NCBI GenBank assembly: GCA_963844625.1
Contig: CAWJPF010000026.1
Location: 62,001-126,000 of the forward strand
DNA from: Palsa-504 sp963844625
GTDB lineage: Bacteria; Actinomycetota; Actinomycetes; Streptosporangiales; Streptosporangiaceae
Reading direction: 5' to 3'
DNA: 64,000 nucleotides
Positions 24,374-33,705 of the stretch are shown here, piece by piece (position 1 is the first letter of the stretch; the number at the start of each line of letters is the position of its first letter). A program made the position numbers and the translations under genes. A model generated the notes under the pieces. The model was not told the DNA's origin, ran no database searches, and saw nothing but the letters and a program-made list of their open reading frames with translations.

Positions 24374-27163
24374 ATGGCGACCCGTGCCCGGAATGGCTCT
24401 GCCCGTCAGCGCGGCGGGCCAGCCGACGCTGCCTTCGAGGCGCCGGGTTCCGGCGACGAGAGCTCGCCTCCCCGCCCGCGCGCCCGCACCGGCAGCACGA
24501 CCCGCGGCGGCTCAGGCACCGGTTCCCGCGGCGGATCGGCGAGCCGCGGCAGCGCGGGCAGCAGGTCCGGCGGCAACGCCCGCCGGGGGGCAAATAGTAA
24601 GCCGGGTCGGGGCACCACTGCTCGTTCGGGGAAAAAGAAAAACGTCAAGAGGTCGACCGGAAGAGGGCGTCCGGCGAAGGGCCGTCCGGCGCGACGGCCT
24701 GCCGATCCGGTCGTGATCCTGATCCAGTGGACCGGCCGGGCCATCGCGGCGGCCTGGATGGTGGTGGCCGGAGCCCTCGGGTTCGCGGTCCGGGCGGTCG
24801 GCCGCGGCGCGCGCGACCTGGACCCGCACCACCGCCGGGACGGCCTGGGGCTGCTCACCCTGGGCGCGGCGATCGTCCTCGGGGCCGGCCTGTGGGGACG
24901 CATGAGCAACCCGGCCGGCCGGGCCATCCGGACCGTGCTCGAGGGCGCGTTCGGGTCCGTCGCCTGGGTAATGCCGCTGCTCGTCGTGCTGCTGGCCTGG
25001 CGTTTCCTGCGTCATCCCGACCGGAACGCCGAGACGGTCCGGGCCATGATCGGCTGGACCGCGCTGCTGCTCGGCGTGCTCGGCCTGGTCCACCTCGCCA
25101 AGGGCACGCCGCGTCCGTCCGACGGGCAGGCGGCGATGCACGGAGCCGGGGGCCTGGTCGGGTATGCGGTGTCCGGCCCGCTGGCCACTGCCGTGACGCC
25201 CTGGGCGGCGGCGCCGCTGCTCACGCTGCTGGTCGCCTTCGGCGTCCTGGTCATCACCGGCACCCCGCTGCACACGATCCCGGAACGCATCGCCGACGTG
25301 CGCGAGGTATTCGGACATGCCAGGCCGGCCAGCCACGACGATGACGACCTGGAGATCGACGAGGACTACGAGGCCGGGACCGGCAGTACGGCCAAACGCG
25401 TCCGCGGTCAGATCGCCCGGCAGATCAGGCTCCGCCCGGCCATCGAGGCGGGGGAGCACACCAAGCCGTACGACACGCCGCTGCTCGAGGACGGCAAGCG
25501 GCGTGCGGCCTCGCCCCCTGGCGCGCCGCCCCCCGCCGCCGCGTCTCCGGGGCATCCGGACGGCGGCGATGGCCTGATCGAGGCGCTCGGCTTCGGCTCA
25601 CCCGAGGCCAGCGCCCCGCCCGAGGTCCACCCGCACGCGGAGGTAAAGCCCTCGGCCCCGCTGCGGCAGCCCGAGCAGCTCATGCTGACCGGCGACGCGG
25701 TCGCCTATACCCTGCCGCCGACGGCACTGCTGCGCCCAGGCTCGGTGCCGAAGGCCCGGACCAAGGCGAACGATATCGTGGTAGCCGCCCTGTCCCAGGT
25801 GCTCGAGGAGTTCCAGGTGGACGCCCAGGTCACCGGGTTCAGCCGGGGGCCGACGGTGACCAGGTATGAGATCGAGCTCGGCCCGGCGGTCAAGGTGGAG
25901 GCGGTCACCCGGCTTTCGAAGAACATCTCCTACGCGGTCAAGAGCGCCGACGTGCGGATCATCTCCCCGATCCCGGGCAAGTCCGCGATCGGGGTGGAGA
26001 TCCCCAACGCGGACAAGGAAGTCGTCAGCCTGGGGGACGTGCTCAAGTCGCAGGTCGCGATCAGCGACCATCATCCGATGGTGGTCGGCCTGGGCAAGGA
26101 CGTCGAGGGCCGGGTGATGGTGGCGAACCTGGCCAAGATGCCGCACGTGCTGATCGCCGGCGCGACCGGCGCCGGCAAGAGCGTATGCCTGAATGGTCTG
26201 ATCACCTCGATCCTTACCCGGGCTACGCCGGATGAGGTGCGGATGATCCTGATCGACCCGAAGCGGGTCGAGCTGACCATCTACGACGGGATCCCGCACC
26301 TGATCACGCCGATCATCACGAACCCGAAGAAGGCGGCCGAGGCGCTGGACTGGGTGGTCGGGGAGATGGAGCGCCGCTATGACGACCTGGCGGCCAGCGG
26401 ATTCCGGCACGTGGATGACTTCAACAAGGCGGTCCGGGCGGGTCAGCTCAAGCCGCCCCCGGGCAGCGAGCGGGTCTACCTGCCTTACCCGTACCTGCTG
26501 GTCATCGTGGACGAGCTCGCGGACCTGATGATGGTCGCCCCGCGCGACGTTGAGGACTCCGTGGTCCGCATCACCCAGCTGGCCCGGGCGGCCGGCATTC
26601 ACCTGGTGCTGGCCACCCAGCGCCCCAGCGTGGACGTGGTAACCGGCCTGATCAAGGCCAACGTCCCGTCCCGGCTGGCCTTCTCCACTTCGTCCCTGAT
26701 GGACTCGCGGGTCATCCTGGACCAGCCCGGGGCGGAGAAGCTGGTCGGCCAGGGCGACGCGCTGTTCCTGCCGATGGGCGCGTCCAAGCCCATCCGGCTG
26801 CAGAACGCGTTCGTGTCGGAGAAGGAAATCCGCGACATCGTCGCGCATACCAAGAAGCAGGCCGAGCCCACCTACCGGGAAGACGTCGCGGCCGCGCCGG
26901 AACGCTCCCGCGAGGTCGAGTCCGACATCGGCGACGACCTCGAGCTGCTCATCCAGGCGGCCGAGCTGGTGATCACGACCCAGTTCGGCTCGACGTCGAT
27001 GCTGCAGCGTAAGCTGCGGGTCGGCTTCGCCAAGGCCGGGCGGCTGATGGACCTGCTCGAGAGCAGGTCCATCGTCGGGCCGAGCGAGGGCTCCAAGGCG
27101 CGTGACGTGCTGGTGCGGCCCGACGACCTGGAAGGGACGATCACCTTGCTGCGCGGCGGGTAA
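24374..27163 (+). CDS. ftsK: DNA translocase FtsK/SpoIIIE
   Basis: The 929-residue protein moves chromosomal DNA at the division septum or during sporulation. In order it has a Ser/Gly/Arg-rich basic N-terminus (about 1-110), several membrane helices (about 115-310), an acidic/proline-rich linker, and a motor domain with Walker A GATGAGKS at 596-603 and Walker B LVIVDELADLMM. A C-terminal winged-helix gamma domain (ELVITTQFGSTSMLQRKLRVGFAKAGRLMDLLE) reads orienting sequences. The start is ATG 24374, in the frame of a slightly longer ORF. It heads the conserved ftsK-rodZ-rimO-pgsA-cinA-clgR block. Confidence 0.95.
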   Translation: MATRARNGSARQRGGPADAAFEAPGSGDESSPPRPRARTGSTTRGGSGTGSRGGSASRGSAGSRSGGNARRGANSKPGRGTTARSGKKKNVKRSTGRGRPAKGRPARRPADPVVILIQWTGRAIAAAWMVVAGALGFAVRAVGRGARDLDPHHRRDGLGLLTLGAAIVLGAGLWGRMSNPAGRAIRTVLEGAFGSVAWVMPLLVVLLAWRFLRHPDRNAETVRAMIGWTALLLGVLGLVHLAKGTPRPSDGQAAMHGAGGLVGYAVSGPLATAVTPWAAAPLLTLLVAFGVLVITGTPLHTIPERIADVREVFGHARPASHDDDDLEIDEDYEAGTGSTAKRVRGQIARQIRLRPAIEAGEHTKPYDTPLLEDGKRRAASPPGAPPPAAASPGHPDGGDGLIEALGFGSPEASAPPEVHPHAEVKPSAPLRQPEQLMLTGDAVAYTLPPTALLRPGSVPKARTKANDIVVAALSQVLEEFQVDAQVTGFSRGPTVTRYEIELGPAVKVEAVTRLSKNISYAVKSADVRIISPIPGKSAIGVEIPNADKEVVSLGDVLKSQVAISDHHPMVVGLGKDVEGRVMVANLAKMPHVLIAGATGAGKSVCLNGLITSILTRATPDEVRMILIDPKRVELTIYDGIPHLITPIITNPKKAAEALDWVVGEMERRYDDLAASGFRHVDDFNKAVRAGQLKPPPGSERVYLPYPYLLVIVDELADLMMVAPRDVEDSVVRITQLARAAGIHLVLATQRPSVDVVTGLIKANVPSRLAFSTSSLMDSRVILDQPGAEKLVGQGDALFLPMGASKPIRLQNAFVSEKEIRDIVAHTKKQAEPTYREDVAAAPERSREVESDIGDDLELLIQAAELVITTQFGSTSMLQRKLRVGFAKAGRLMDLLESRSIVGPSEGSKARDVLVRPDDLEGTITLLRGG

Positions 27164-27321
27164 AAAAAGGGAACCCTCGAAGGAACCCTAGAACCGGCTG
27201 CCCCGGCTTCACCGATCTTCACGGCCCGGCTGTCTACACTTGGTGCTGTTCCCCCCGTTCGGAGATTGCCTAATCATTGGCCGATGGCCTGTTCGCGACG
27301 GAATGTACGTGGAGGCGCAGC

Positions 27322-28044
27322 GTGAGCATCGGTGACTCGCTGGCGAATGCGCGCCGTCAGGCCGGTCTCACCATCAGCGACGTCAGCCAGCAGACCCGGA
27401 TCAGGGAATCAATCATCCGGGGCATCGAGCAGGATGACTTCTCCGCCTGTGGCGGCGACTTCTACGCGCGCGGGCACATCCGCAGCATCGCCAGCGTCGT
27501 CGGCGCCGACCCGGCCCCGCTGATCAGCGAGTACGACGCCGAGCACGGCCCGGCCGGGCCGATCAGGGCCGCCGACGTGTTCGAGCCGTCCCGGCCGGTT
27601 AAGATCCGCGAGCGGCACTCGCCCAGCCTCGGCCTGATCGCGGCCGTGGTGCTGCTCGCCATCATCGGGTTCGGGGCGTACCGGCTGGTGTCGCACCATA
27701 CCGGGACCAGCGGCCGGCCCGTGGCCGAGCCGACCCACCGGCCCACGGCCAGCGCGAAACCCACGGCGACGGCGCACCCGTCGCCCACCCCGACGGCCTC
27801 CGACGTGGTGATCAAGCTCACCGCCAACGAGGACTGCTGGGTCCTGCTCACCAGCAGCCATGACGGGTCGCAGATCTACATGGGCGTGGTCCCGGCGGGC
27901 TCCTCGATGACGTGGACCGAGAAACAGGCCGTGAACGTCCGCCTGGGCAATCCGGCCGGGGTCGTCCTCACCGTGAACGGCAAGCGCCAGACCCCGGGCA
28001 CCGCCCTGCCGGTGACCCTGAGCTTCAGCCCCCTGGGGGCCTAG
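27322..28044 (+). CDS. RodZ-like membrane protein with N-terminal HTH (DUF4115 C-terminus)
   Basis: The 240-residue protein has an Xre-type helix-turn-helix at residues 1-75 (SLANARRQAGLTISDVSQQTRIRESIIRGIEQDDF), one membrane helix (LGLIAAVVLLAIIGFGAYRLV), a Thr/Pro-rich linker and an extracytoplasmic domain (ANEDCWVLLTSS...SMTWTEKQAVNVRLGNPAGV). This is the RodZ/YfgA organisation, linked to MreB-dependent cell shape. GTG 27322 is chosen because GGAGG lies at 27311-27315 and the domain starts there. It sits between ftsK and rimO as in other actinomycetes. Confidence 0.87.
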   Translation: MSIGDSLANARRQAGLTISDVSQQTRIRESIIRGIEQDDFSACGGDFYARGHIRSIASVVGADPAPLISEYDAEHGPAGPIRAADVFEPSRPVKIRERHSPSLGLIAAVVLLAIIGFGAYRLVSHHTGTSGRPVAEPTHRPTASAKPTATAHPSPTPTASDVVIKLTANEDCWVLLTSSHDGSQIYMGVVPAGSSMTWTEKQAVNVRLGNPAGVVLTVNGKRQTPGTALPVTLSFSPLGA

Positions 28045-28079
28045 CCCAGACGAGTCCCCAATCTAGTTAGCCGCGTGGG

Positions 28080-28085
28080 TAGGCT
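28080..28085 (+). promoter_or_regulatory. -10 hexamer TAGGCT for rimO (leaderless)
   Basis: Exactly six nt separate TAGGCT from the GTG at 28092, which supports this rimO start even though the frame is interrupted downstream. Confidence 0.5.
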
Positions 28086-28091
28086 CTCGGT

Positions 28092-29523
28092 GTGTCTTCA
28101 AGCAGTGTGTCTTCACCCCCTCCATCCGCGCCTCGCACGGTCAGCCTGGTCACGCTGGGCTGCGCGCGCAACGAGGTCGATTCGGAAGAGCTCGCGGCGC
28201 GGCTGACCGCGTTCTGGCTGGGACCTGACGTCGGCCGATGACGCCAGCGTGGTGCTCGTGAACACCTGCGGCTTCATCCAGGCGGCCAAGCAGGAGTCCA
28301 TCGACGAGCTCTTCTCGGCCGCGGAGTCTGGCGCGAAGGTGGCCGCCGTCGGCTGCCTGGCCGAGCGCTACGGCGCCGACCTCGCCGGGGAACTGCCCGA
28401 GGCGCAGGTGCTCAGCTTCGACGACTACGGCGACATCGGCGCGCGGCTCGACGACGTGCTGGCCGGCCGCCGTCGTCCGGCGCACACCCCGAGGGACCGC
28501 CGCAAGCTGCTGCCCATCTCCCCGGCCGACCGCCAGGCCCGGAAGCAGGCCCCGTCCCCCGCAGGGGAAGGACCATCTGTTCCGTGGGTCGGGCCCAGCG
28601 GCGAGGTGTTCCGCCGGCGGCTGTCCGGCGGTGTAGTCGCTCCGCTGAAGATCGCCTCCGGCTGCGACCGCCGCTGCTCGTTCTGCGCGATCCCGTCCTT
28701 CCGCGGCGCGTTCGTCTCCCGGCGCCCGCCCGAGATCCTGGCCGAAGCCCGCTGGCTGGCCAGCCAGGGCGTACGTGAGCTGGTCCTGGTCAGCGAGAAC
28801 TCGACCTCTTACGGCAAGGACCTGGGTAACCTGCGGTTGCTCGAGGACGTGCTCCCCGACCTGGCCGCGACCGACGGCATCGACCGGGTCCGGATCAGCT
28901 ACCTGCAGCCCGCCGAGCTCCGGCCGGGGCTGATCGAGGTGATCGCTTCGACGCCGGGGGTGGCTCCCTACTTCGACCTGTCGTTCCAGCACGCCAGCGG
29001 CCACGTGCTGCGCGCGATGCGGCGGTTCGGTGACCGGACGCGCTTCCTCGCCCTGCTCGACCAGATCAGGGAGAAGAGCCCGCAGGCCGGCGTCCGGTCG
29101 AACTTCATCGTCGGCTTCCCCGGCGAGACAACCGCCGACCTGAAGGAACTCGAGCTTTTTCTGGGCGCCGCCGGCCTGGATGCCGTCGGGATCTTCGGCT
29201 ACTCCGACGAGGACGGCACCGAGGCCGCGTCCCTGGCCGGGAAGCTGGACGAGGCCGAGGTGTCCCGCCGGGTGGAAGAACTCGCCGACCTAGCCGACGA
29301 ACTGATGGCCCAGCGGGCCGACAGCCGGCTCGGCGAGACGGTCGACGTGCTGATCGAGGAAGAGACGGGCGACGGCCGGTACGAGGGCCGGGCCGCTCAT
29401 CAGGCCCCGGAGGTAGACGGGGTGACCACCGTGAGCACCGGGACCCGGCTCGCGGCCGGCGCGACGGTGCGGGCCGTGGTAACCGGTTCTGACGGGGTCG
29501 ACCTGACCGCTGACCTGCGGTGA
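28092..29523 (+). CDS. rimO: Ribosomal protein S12 methylthiotransferase RimO, apparently frameshifted
   Basis: RimO methylthiolates an Asp of ribosomal protein S12. From the GTG at 28092 the frame encodes TVSLVTLGCARNEVDSEELAARL with the first cluster Cys, but it reaches TGA at 28239. The remainder (GWDLTSADDASVVLVNTCGF onward, with VGCLAERY and the radical-SAM CDRRCSFC) is in the next frame and is intact to 29523 with a TRAM domain at the end. Comparing the frames, one extra base appears in TTCT at 28212-28215. A protein started at the internal GTG 28249 would lack the first Cys of the auxiliary cluster. Either a sequencing error or a genuine recent inactivation. It overlaps pgsA by GTGA. 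Confidence 0.85.
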
Positions 29524-30083
29524 CCTCCGAGGTCGGGCTGTGGAACGTGGCGAACGTCCTCACCATGGTGCGGATCGCCCTCGTTCCGGTCTTCGTCGCC
29601 TGCCTGCTGGCGGGCGGCACGGTCTGGCGCCTGGTCGCACTGGCCACGTTCTGCGTGGCCAGCCTGACCGACCTGCTCGACGGGCGGCTCGCCCGCAGCC
29701 GCGGGCTGGTCACCGACTTCGGCAAGATCGCGGACCCAGTCGCCGATAAGGCGCTGACCGGAGCCGCCCTGATCTGCCTGTCCGCGCTCGGCGAACTGCC
29801 CTGGTGGGTCACCGGGGTGATCATGTTCAGGGAGATTGGGGTGACCGCCCTGCGGTTCTGGGTCATCCGCCGGGGCGTGATCGCGGCCAGCCGCGGCGGC
29901 AAGCTGAAGACCCTCCTCCAGGTGATCGCGATCTGCCTGTACGTGCTGCCGGCCACGCTGAGCCCGCCGGTGCTCGTGCGCGAGCTCTTCATGGCGGCTG
30001 CGGTGGTGGTGACCATCGTGACCGGTGCCGACTATGTGCTTCAGGCGGTCCGGCTCCGCCGCTCGGACGTAGGGGAGGCATGA
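29520..30083 (+). CDS. pgsA: CDP-diacylglycerol-glycerol-3-phosphate 3-phosphatidyltransferase
   Basis: This 187-residue membrane enzyme makes phosphatidylglycerol phosphate or a related phospholipid from CDP-diacylglycerol. The CDP-alcohol phosphatidyltransferase motif is visible as DLLDGRLARSRGLVTDFGK followed by IADPVADK, at about residues 57-85. Four to six hydrophobic helices surround it. The GTG start overlaps the rimO stop and its own stop overlaps cinA (ATGA), so the block is translationally coupled. Confidence 0.93.
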   Translation: MTSEVGLWNVANVLTMVRIALVPVFVACLLAGGTVWRLVALATFCVASLTDLLDGRLARSRGLVTDFGKIADPVADKALTGAALICLSALGELPWWVTGVIMFREIGVTALRFWVIRRGVIAASRGGKLKTLLQVIAICLYVLPATLSPPVLVRELFMAAAVVVTIVTGADYVLQAVRLRRSDVGEA

Positions 30084-30613
30084 TCGTGGCGGAACCAGCG
30101 GAACCAGCGGCGGGGGCATCGGTAGGCGACGTGGCCCGGGATCTGGCGGCGCAGGTCCTGGACCGGCTGCAGGCCGGCGGCCATACGGTCGCCGTGGCCG
30201 AGTCGCTGACCGGCGGGCTGGTCGCGGCGGCGCTCACCGACATCCCGGGCGCGTCCGCCGTCTTCCGCGGCGGGGTAGTCGCCTATGCGACCGAACTCAA
30301 GGCGCGGCTGCTCGGCGTGGACGCCCGCATGCTCGCCCAGCACGGCGCGGTCTACGCGCCGGTCGCCGCGGCGATGGCGGAGGGCGTCCGGACCCGGCTG
30401 GGCGCGACCTACGGGGTGGCGACCACTGGCGTCGCCGGCCCCGAGTCTTCCGACGGCCAGCCGGTGGGCACCGCGCACATCGCGGTGAGCGTCGCGGACG
30501 ACACCGTGGTCCGCACCATCGCGCTAACCGGGGACCGGCAGGAGATACGTAGACTGACGGTGGAGCATGCACTGGGGCTGCTCCTGGGCCGGCTCGGGGA
30601 AGAAAGCTACTGA
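30080..30613 (+). CDS. cinA: CinA-family nicotinamide-nucleotide amidohydrolase
   Basis: The 177-residue protein is the stand-alone C-terminal CinA/PncC domain, which deamidates NMN in pyridine-nucleotide recycling. Motifs include TVAVAESLTGGLVAAALTDIPGASAVFRGGVVAYATELK and TTGVAGPESSDGQPVGT. The length is normal for the single-domain form. It begins with ATG overlapping the pgsA stop and is followed after 113 bp by clgR. Confidence 0.9.
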   Translation: MIVAEPAEPAAGASVGDVARDLAAQVLDRLQAGGHTVAVAESLTGGLVAAALTDIPGASAVFRGGVVAYATELKARLLGVDARMLAQHGAVYAPVAAAMAEGVRTRLGATYGVATTGVAGPESSDGQPVGTAHIAVSVADDTVVRTIALTGDRQEIRRLTVEHALGLLLGRLGEESY

Positions 30614-30726
30614 TAACGGCGTTTACGTTGGCAGCGAACATGGACTGACCTGATCTCGCCGAGTGACGGTAAGGCCGGGTACGGTGGAGGTGTCGGCGGT
30701 TTTGGCCAAGGGAAAGGGGTGCGGCT

Positions 30727-31164
30727 ATGGTTCTGCTCCGTCAGCTGCTAGGTGACGTGCTTCGCCGGCTGCGCTTGCGGCAGGGTCGTACTCTTCGAGA
30801 GGTCTCCGCGTCGGCACGCGTGTCCCTTGGTTACCTGTCCGAGGTCGAGCGCGGGCAGAAGGAAGCCTCGTCCGAGCTGCTCGCCGCGATCTGCGGTGCT
30901 CTTAACACCCCGCTTTCCCAGGTGTTCCGTGAGGTGTCGGATAACTTCGCCCTGGCTGAGCTGCAGAATGAGCCCGTCCTCGGCATCCCCAGGGAGCCCG
31001 GCCTGCGGGTGCCTGCCGACGCCAAGGTCAGCCTGACCTCCGAGCGCGGCTTCGTCCCCATCAGCGCTATCGTCGCGGACGATGAATCCTCGCTGGAGTT
31101 CGCGGAGACCGAGCTCGACGGGACCTCCGGCGTGCACGGGATCACCGACATGGTGTCGGTCTGA
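30727..31164 (+). CDS. clgR: ClgR-type Xre transcriptional regulator
   Basis: The 145-residue protein has an Xre helix-turn-helix near residues 10-65 (LRRLRLRQGRTLREVSASARVSLGYLSEVERGQKEASSELL) and a short C-terminal region ending in hydrophobic residues (HGITDMVSV) as in ClgR/PopR proteins that are themselves degraded by ClpP. In actinomycetes ClgR activates clp protease genes and lies downstream of pgsA-cinA as here. It has its own 113-bp upstream region and a GGAAAGGGG site, so a separate promoter is likely. Confidence 0.88.
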   Translation: MVLLRQLLGDVLRRLRLRQGRTLREVSASARVSLGYLSEVERGQKEASSELLAAICGALNTPLSQVFREVSDNFALAELQNEPVLGIPREPGLRVPADAKVSLTSERGFVPISAIVADDESSLEFAETELDGTSGVHGITDMVSV

Positions 31165-31213
31165 GCCGAGCGATCTTAGGCACCCAGACCACAGGCGCCC
31201 AGACTCCGCGCAC

Positions 31214-31663
31214 TCACACCCAGGCGCTGGGATTTTCCGTCAGGTGGCGGACCATGTCCGGCAGGTTGCCTGACACGATGTCCGCCAGCGAGACCTTCTC
31301 GAGGACGGCCCGCTCGTTGGCGCGCAGCGCGATCCACACTTGCTGCAGGGGTTCGGCCACGCCGGGATAGGTGACGTTCTCCGGCCGCTCGCCGCGCACG
31401 CCGAGCAACTGGCCGTCGATGGCCCTGATGATGTCGGCTAGGGAGATCTCGGACGCAGGCCGCGCCAGCCAGAAGCCGCCATCCGGCCCGCGCTGGCTGC
31501 GGATGATCCCGACCCGCCGGAGCTGCGTCAGGATTGTCTCCAGGAACTTCCCCGGTATCTGCTGTGCGCGGGCTAGCTGATCGGCCGTGACGTGGCCGTC
31601 GCTGGCCGCGGCCAGCTCGATCGCGGCGCGCAGCGCATAGTCGGCCCGGGCTGACAGTCGCAT
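31214..31663 (-). CDS. Rrf2-family transcriptional regulator lacking cluster cysteines
   Basis: The 149-residue protein starts MRLSARADYALRAAIELA, typical of Rrf2 regulators, with the winged helix ADQLARAQQIPGKFLETILTQLRRVGIIRSQRGPDGGFWLARP. The loop that carries three Cys in IscR, NsrR and RsrR reads LLGVRGERPENVTYPGVAEPL and contains none, so it should not bind an Fe-S cluster. Start 31663 is preferred over a longer frame because the domain begins there. It is divergent from the membrane protein at 31789. Its regulon cannot be deduced. Confidence 0.88.
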   Translation of the reverse strand: MRLSARADYALRAAIELAAASDGHVTADQLARAQQIPGKFLETILTQLRRVGIIRSQRGPDGGFWLARPASEISLADIIRAIDGQLLGVRGERPENVTYPGVAEPLQQVWIALRANERAVLEKVSLADIVSGNLPDMVRHLTENPSAWV

Positions 31664-31670
31664 GACCGTA

Positions 31671-31676
31671 ATTATG
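31671..31676 (-). promoter_or_regulatory. Probable -10 element CATAAT for the Rrf2 gene
   Basis: CATAAT lies 7 nt before the ATG at 31663 on the minus strand, consistent with the leaderless spacing seen elsewhere. Confidence 0.4.
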
Positions 31677-31788
31677 CACGTTCCCCACTGCTTTTCTGGC
31701 ATTAGCCCGCCGCCGGACGCCGATCCGGTCCCTGCGCGCGGTCCGGTAACCTCGCAGAGCACACGTTAACCAACCGGCCGGGGGGAGC

Positions 31789-33705
31789 ATGTCCACGCCT
31801 GAGGAAAGCGAGTCACCTGCTTCGGCTGTGGGCGTGGCTGACGACACTAAGCTCCGTCCGGAGCCCGGCTCGCAGCCTGGCCCCGAGGCCAGCCCCGAGC
31901 CCAGCCCGCAGGTCGGCCCCGAGTCCAGCCCCGAGTCCAGCCCGCAGGTCGGCGCCGAGCCCAGCCCCCAGCCCAGCCCGCAGGCCGGCGCCGAGCCCGG
32001 TCCGCAGGCCGGCCCCGAGTCCAGCCTGCAGGCCGGCTCCGAGCCCGGTCCGCAGGCCGGCGCCGAGCCCGCTCCGCAGGCCGGCCCCGAGCCCGAGAGC
32101 GGCCCGGAGCGGCGTCCCCGCTGGTGGATCCCGCGCTCGCCGCGGCTGGCGTGGCTCGTCGGCATCGTCGTGGCCGGGATCGGCCTCTACTTCTGCTATC
32201 TGTACGTCTCGCGGACCCAGCGGGTCACCTCCGACGGCGCGTCGAACGCACTGCAGGCCTGGGCCATGCTGCACGGCAACCCGCTGCTGCGCGGCTGGAC
32301 CGTCACCGACGTCTCGTTCTACACCACCGAGCTCCCCGAGTACATGCTGGTGGAAGCGGTCCGCGGGCTGAACGCGGACGTGCTGCACGTATCGGCGGCG
32401 ATCAGCTACACGCTGGTCGTGCTGACCGGCGGGCTGCTGGCCCGGGGACGCGCGACGGGCCGTGAGGGTATCGTGCGGATGCTCATCGCGGCCGGGATCA
32501 TGATCGCGCCCCAGCTCGGCCCGGGCGTGTTCATCCTGGTCTTCCAGCCCGACCACATCGGCACTCAGGCGCCGTTGCTGGCTACCTGGCTGGTGCTCGA
32601 CCGCGCGCCGCGCCGGTGGTATGTCCCGGTCCTGGTCGGCGCCATGCTGGCCTGGGTCGAGGTGGCCGACCGGCTGGCGCTGCTGATCGGCGTGGCCCCG
32701 CTGGCCGTGGTGTCCGCCATCCGGGCCTACCAGGCGCTGGTGCAGCGCCGCGAGGGACTGCGGTCCGCGTGGTTCGACCTGTCGCTGCTGGCGGCGGCGG
32801 GTGCCTCGGTGGAGATCGCCTCGATGGTGGTCAAGCAGATCGGCGACCACGGCGGATTCTCCGTGCTGCCGGTGGCGAACGCCCTGGCCCCGGTAAGCGA
32901 ACTGTCGGCCCACTCCTGGCTGGCCATTGAGAGTGTGTTCGGGCTTTACGGTGCCGAGTTCTTCGGTATGTCGTCGCCCGGCCTCAACGCCGGCATCGCG
33001 TTCCTGCACGTGATCGGCCTGGCCCTGGCCGTCTGGGGCCTGTGGCTGGTCCTGCGGCGCTTCTTCAGCTGCGAGGACCGCATCGCCCAGGTGCTGGCTC
33101 TCGGGATCGTCATCAACGTGGCCGCCTACCTGCTCAGCACCACGCCGACCACGTACTGGAGCGCCCGCGAGATAGCGGGCGTGCTGCCTGCCGGCGCGGT
33201 CCTGGCGGGCCGGATGCTTGGCGCCCGGTTCCTGACGGCCCGGCTGGTGCCGGCCATGGCCGTGGTCCTGGCCTGCTACCTGGCGGCGCTCGGTTACACG
33301 GCCGCGCAGCCATCCCAGCCCGCCATCAGCCAGGATCTCGCCGACTGGCTCGTCGCGCACCACTTCACCTACGGCCTGAGCAGCTACGGGATCGGCAACG
33401 CCACTACGCTAGCCAGCGGAGGCGCCGTCGACGTCAGGTCGGTGAGCTGGTACAACAACAACGACGCCGCCCCGGGTCCTTATGAGTTCGACCGGGCCTG
33501 GTACGACCCCCTCAAGCACGACGCGAACTTCGTCGTGCTGATGAACCCGGCCGTCCCGCTGGACCCGATCGCGGACTGGCAGGTCTACGCCACGTTCGGC
33601 CGCCCGGCCAAGGTCTACGATTTCGGCCCGTACGTCATCATGACCTACGACACCAACCTCCTCACCGACCTCAGCCCGTCCCTGCCCGCCTCGCCCGGCA
33701 GCTAA
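31789..33705 (+). CDS. Polytopic membrane protein with repetitive Pro/Glu-rich N-terminus
   Basis: The 638-residue protein has a 110-residue cytoplasmic low-complexity head made of PSPQVG/AEPGPQAGPE-type repeats, then about ten hydrophobic segments starting at LAWLVGIVVAGIGLYFCYLYV and ending at LVPAMAVVLACYLAALGYTA, and a C-terminal soluble domain of about 130 residues (WLVAHHFTYGLSSYGIGNATTLASGG). The layout, with a polar loop after the first helix (VTSDGASNALQAWAMLHGNPLLRGW), recalls GT-C-type glycosyltransferases and related mycobacterial membrane proteins, but I see no decisive catalytic motif. The ATG follows GGGGGAG. Function unknown. Confidence 0.75.
   Translation: MSTPEESESPASAVGVADDTKLRPEPGSQPGPEASPEPSPQVGPESSPESSPQVGAEPSPQPSPQAGAEPGPQAGPESSLQAGSEPGPQAGAEPAPQAGPEPESGPERRPRWWIPRSPRLAWLVGIVVAGIGLYFCYLYVSRTQRVTSDGASNALQAWAMLHGNPLLRGWTVTDVSFYTTELPEYMLVEAVRGLNADVLHVSAAISYTLVVLTGGLLARGRATGREGIVRMLIAAGIMIAPQLGPGVFILVFQPDHIGTQAPLLATWLVLDRAPRRWYVPVLVGAMLAWVEVADRLALLIGVAPLAVVSAIRAYQALVQRREGLRSAWFDLSLLAAAGASVEIASMVVKQIGDHGGFSVLPVANALAPVSELSAHSWLAIESVFGLYGAEFFGMSSPGLNAGIAFLHVIGLALAVWGLWLVLRRFFSCEDRIAQVLALGIVINVAAYLLSTTPTTYWSAREIAGVLPAGAVLAGRMLGARFLTARLVPAMAVVLACYLAALGYTAAQPSQPAISQDLADWLVAHHFTYGLSSYGIGNATTLASGGAVDVRSVSWYNNNDAAPGPYEFDRAWYDPLKHDANFVVLMNPAVPLDPIADWQVYATFGRPAKVYDFGPYVIMTYDTNLLTDLSPSLPASPGS
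31855..32100. repeat. Coding minisatellite in the membrane protein head
   Basis: Imperfect 12-18-nt units such as CCGCAGGCCGGC and GAGCCCAGCCCC are iterated for about 240 nt. They encode alternating Pro, Glu/Gln, Ala and Ser residues and preserve the frame. Confidence 0.85.

Noticed and set aside
29804..30079. Upstream extension of the cinA reading frame
   Set aside because: The frame is open inside pgsA but translates to Arg/Gly-rich nonsense; the family begins at the ATG at 30080, which overlaps the pgsA stop.
30614..30726. ClgR-binding site before clgR
   Set aside because: GCAGCGAAC resembles half of a ClgR box, but the second half does not match, so no operator is assigned.
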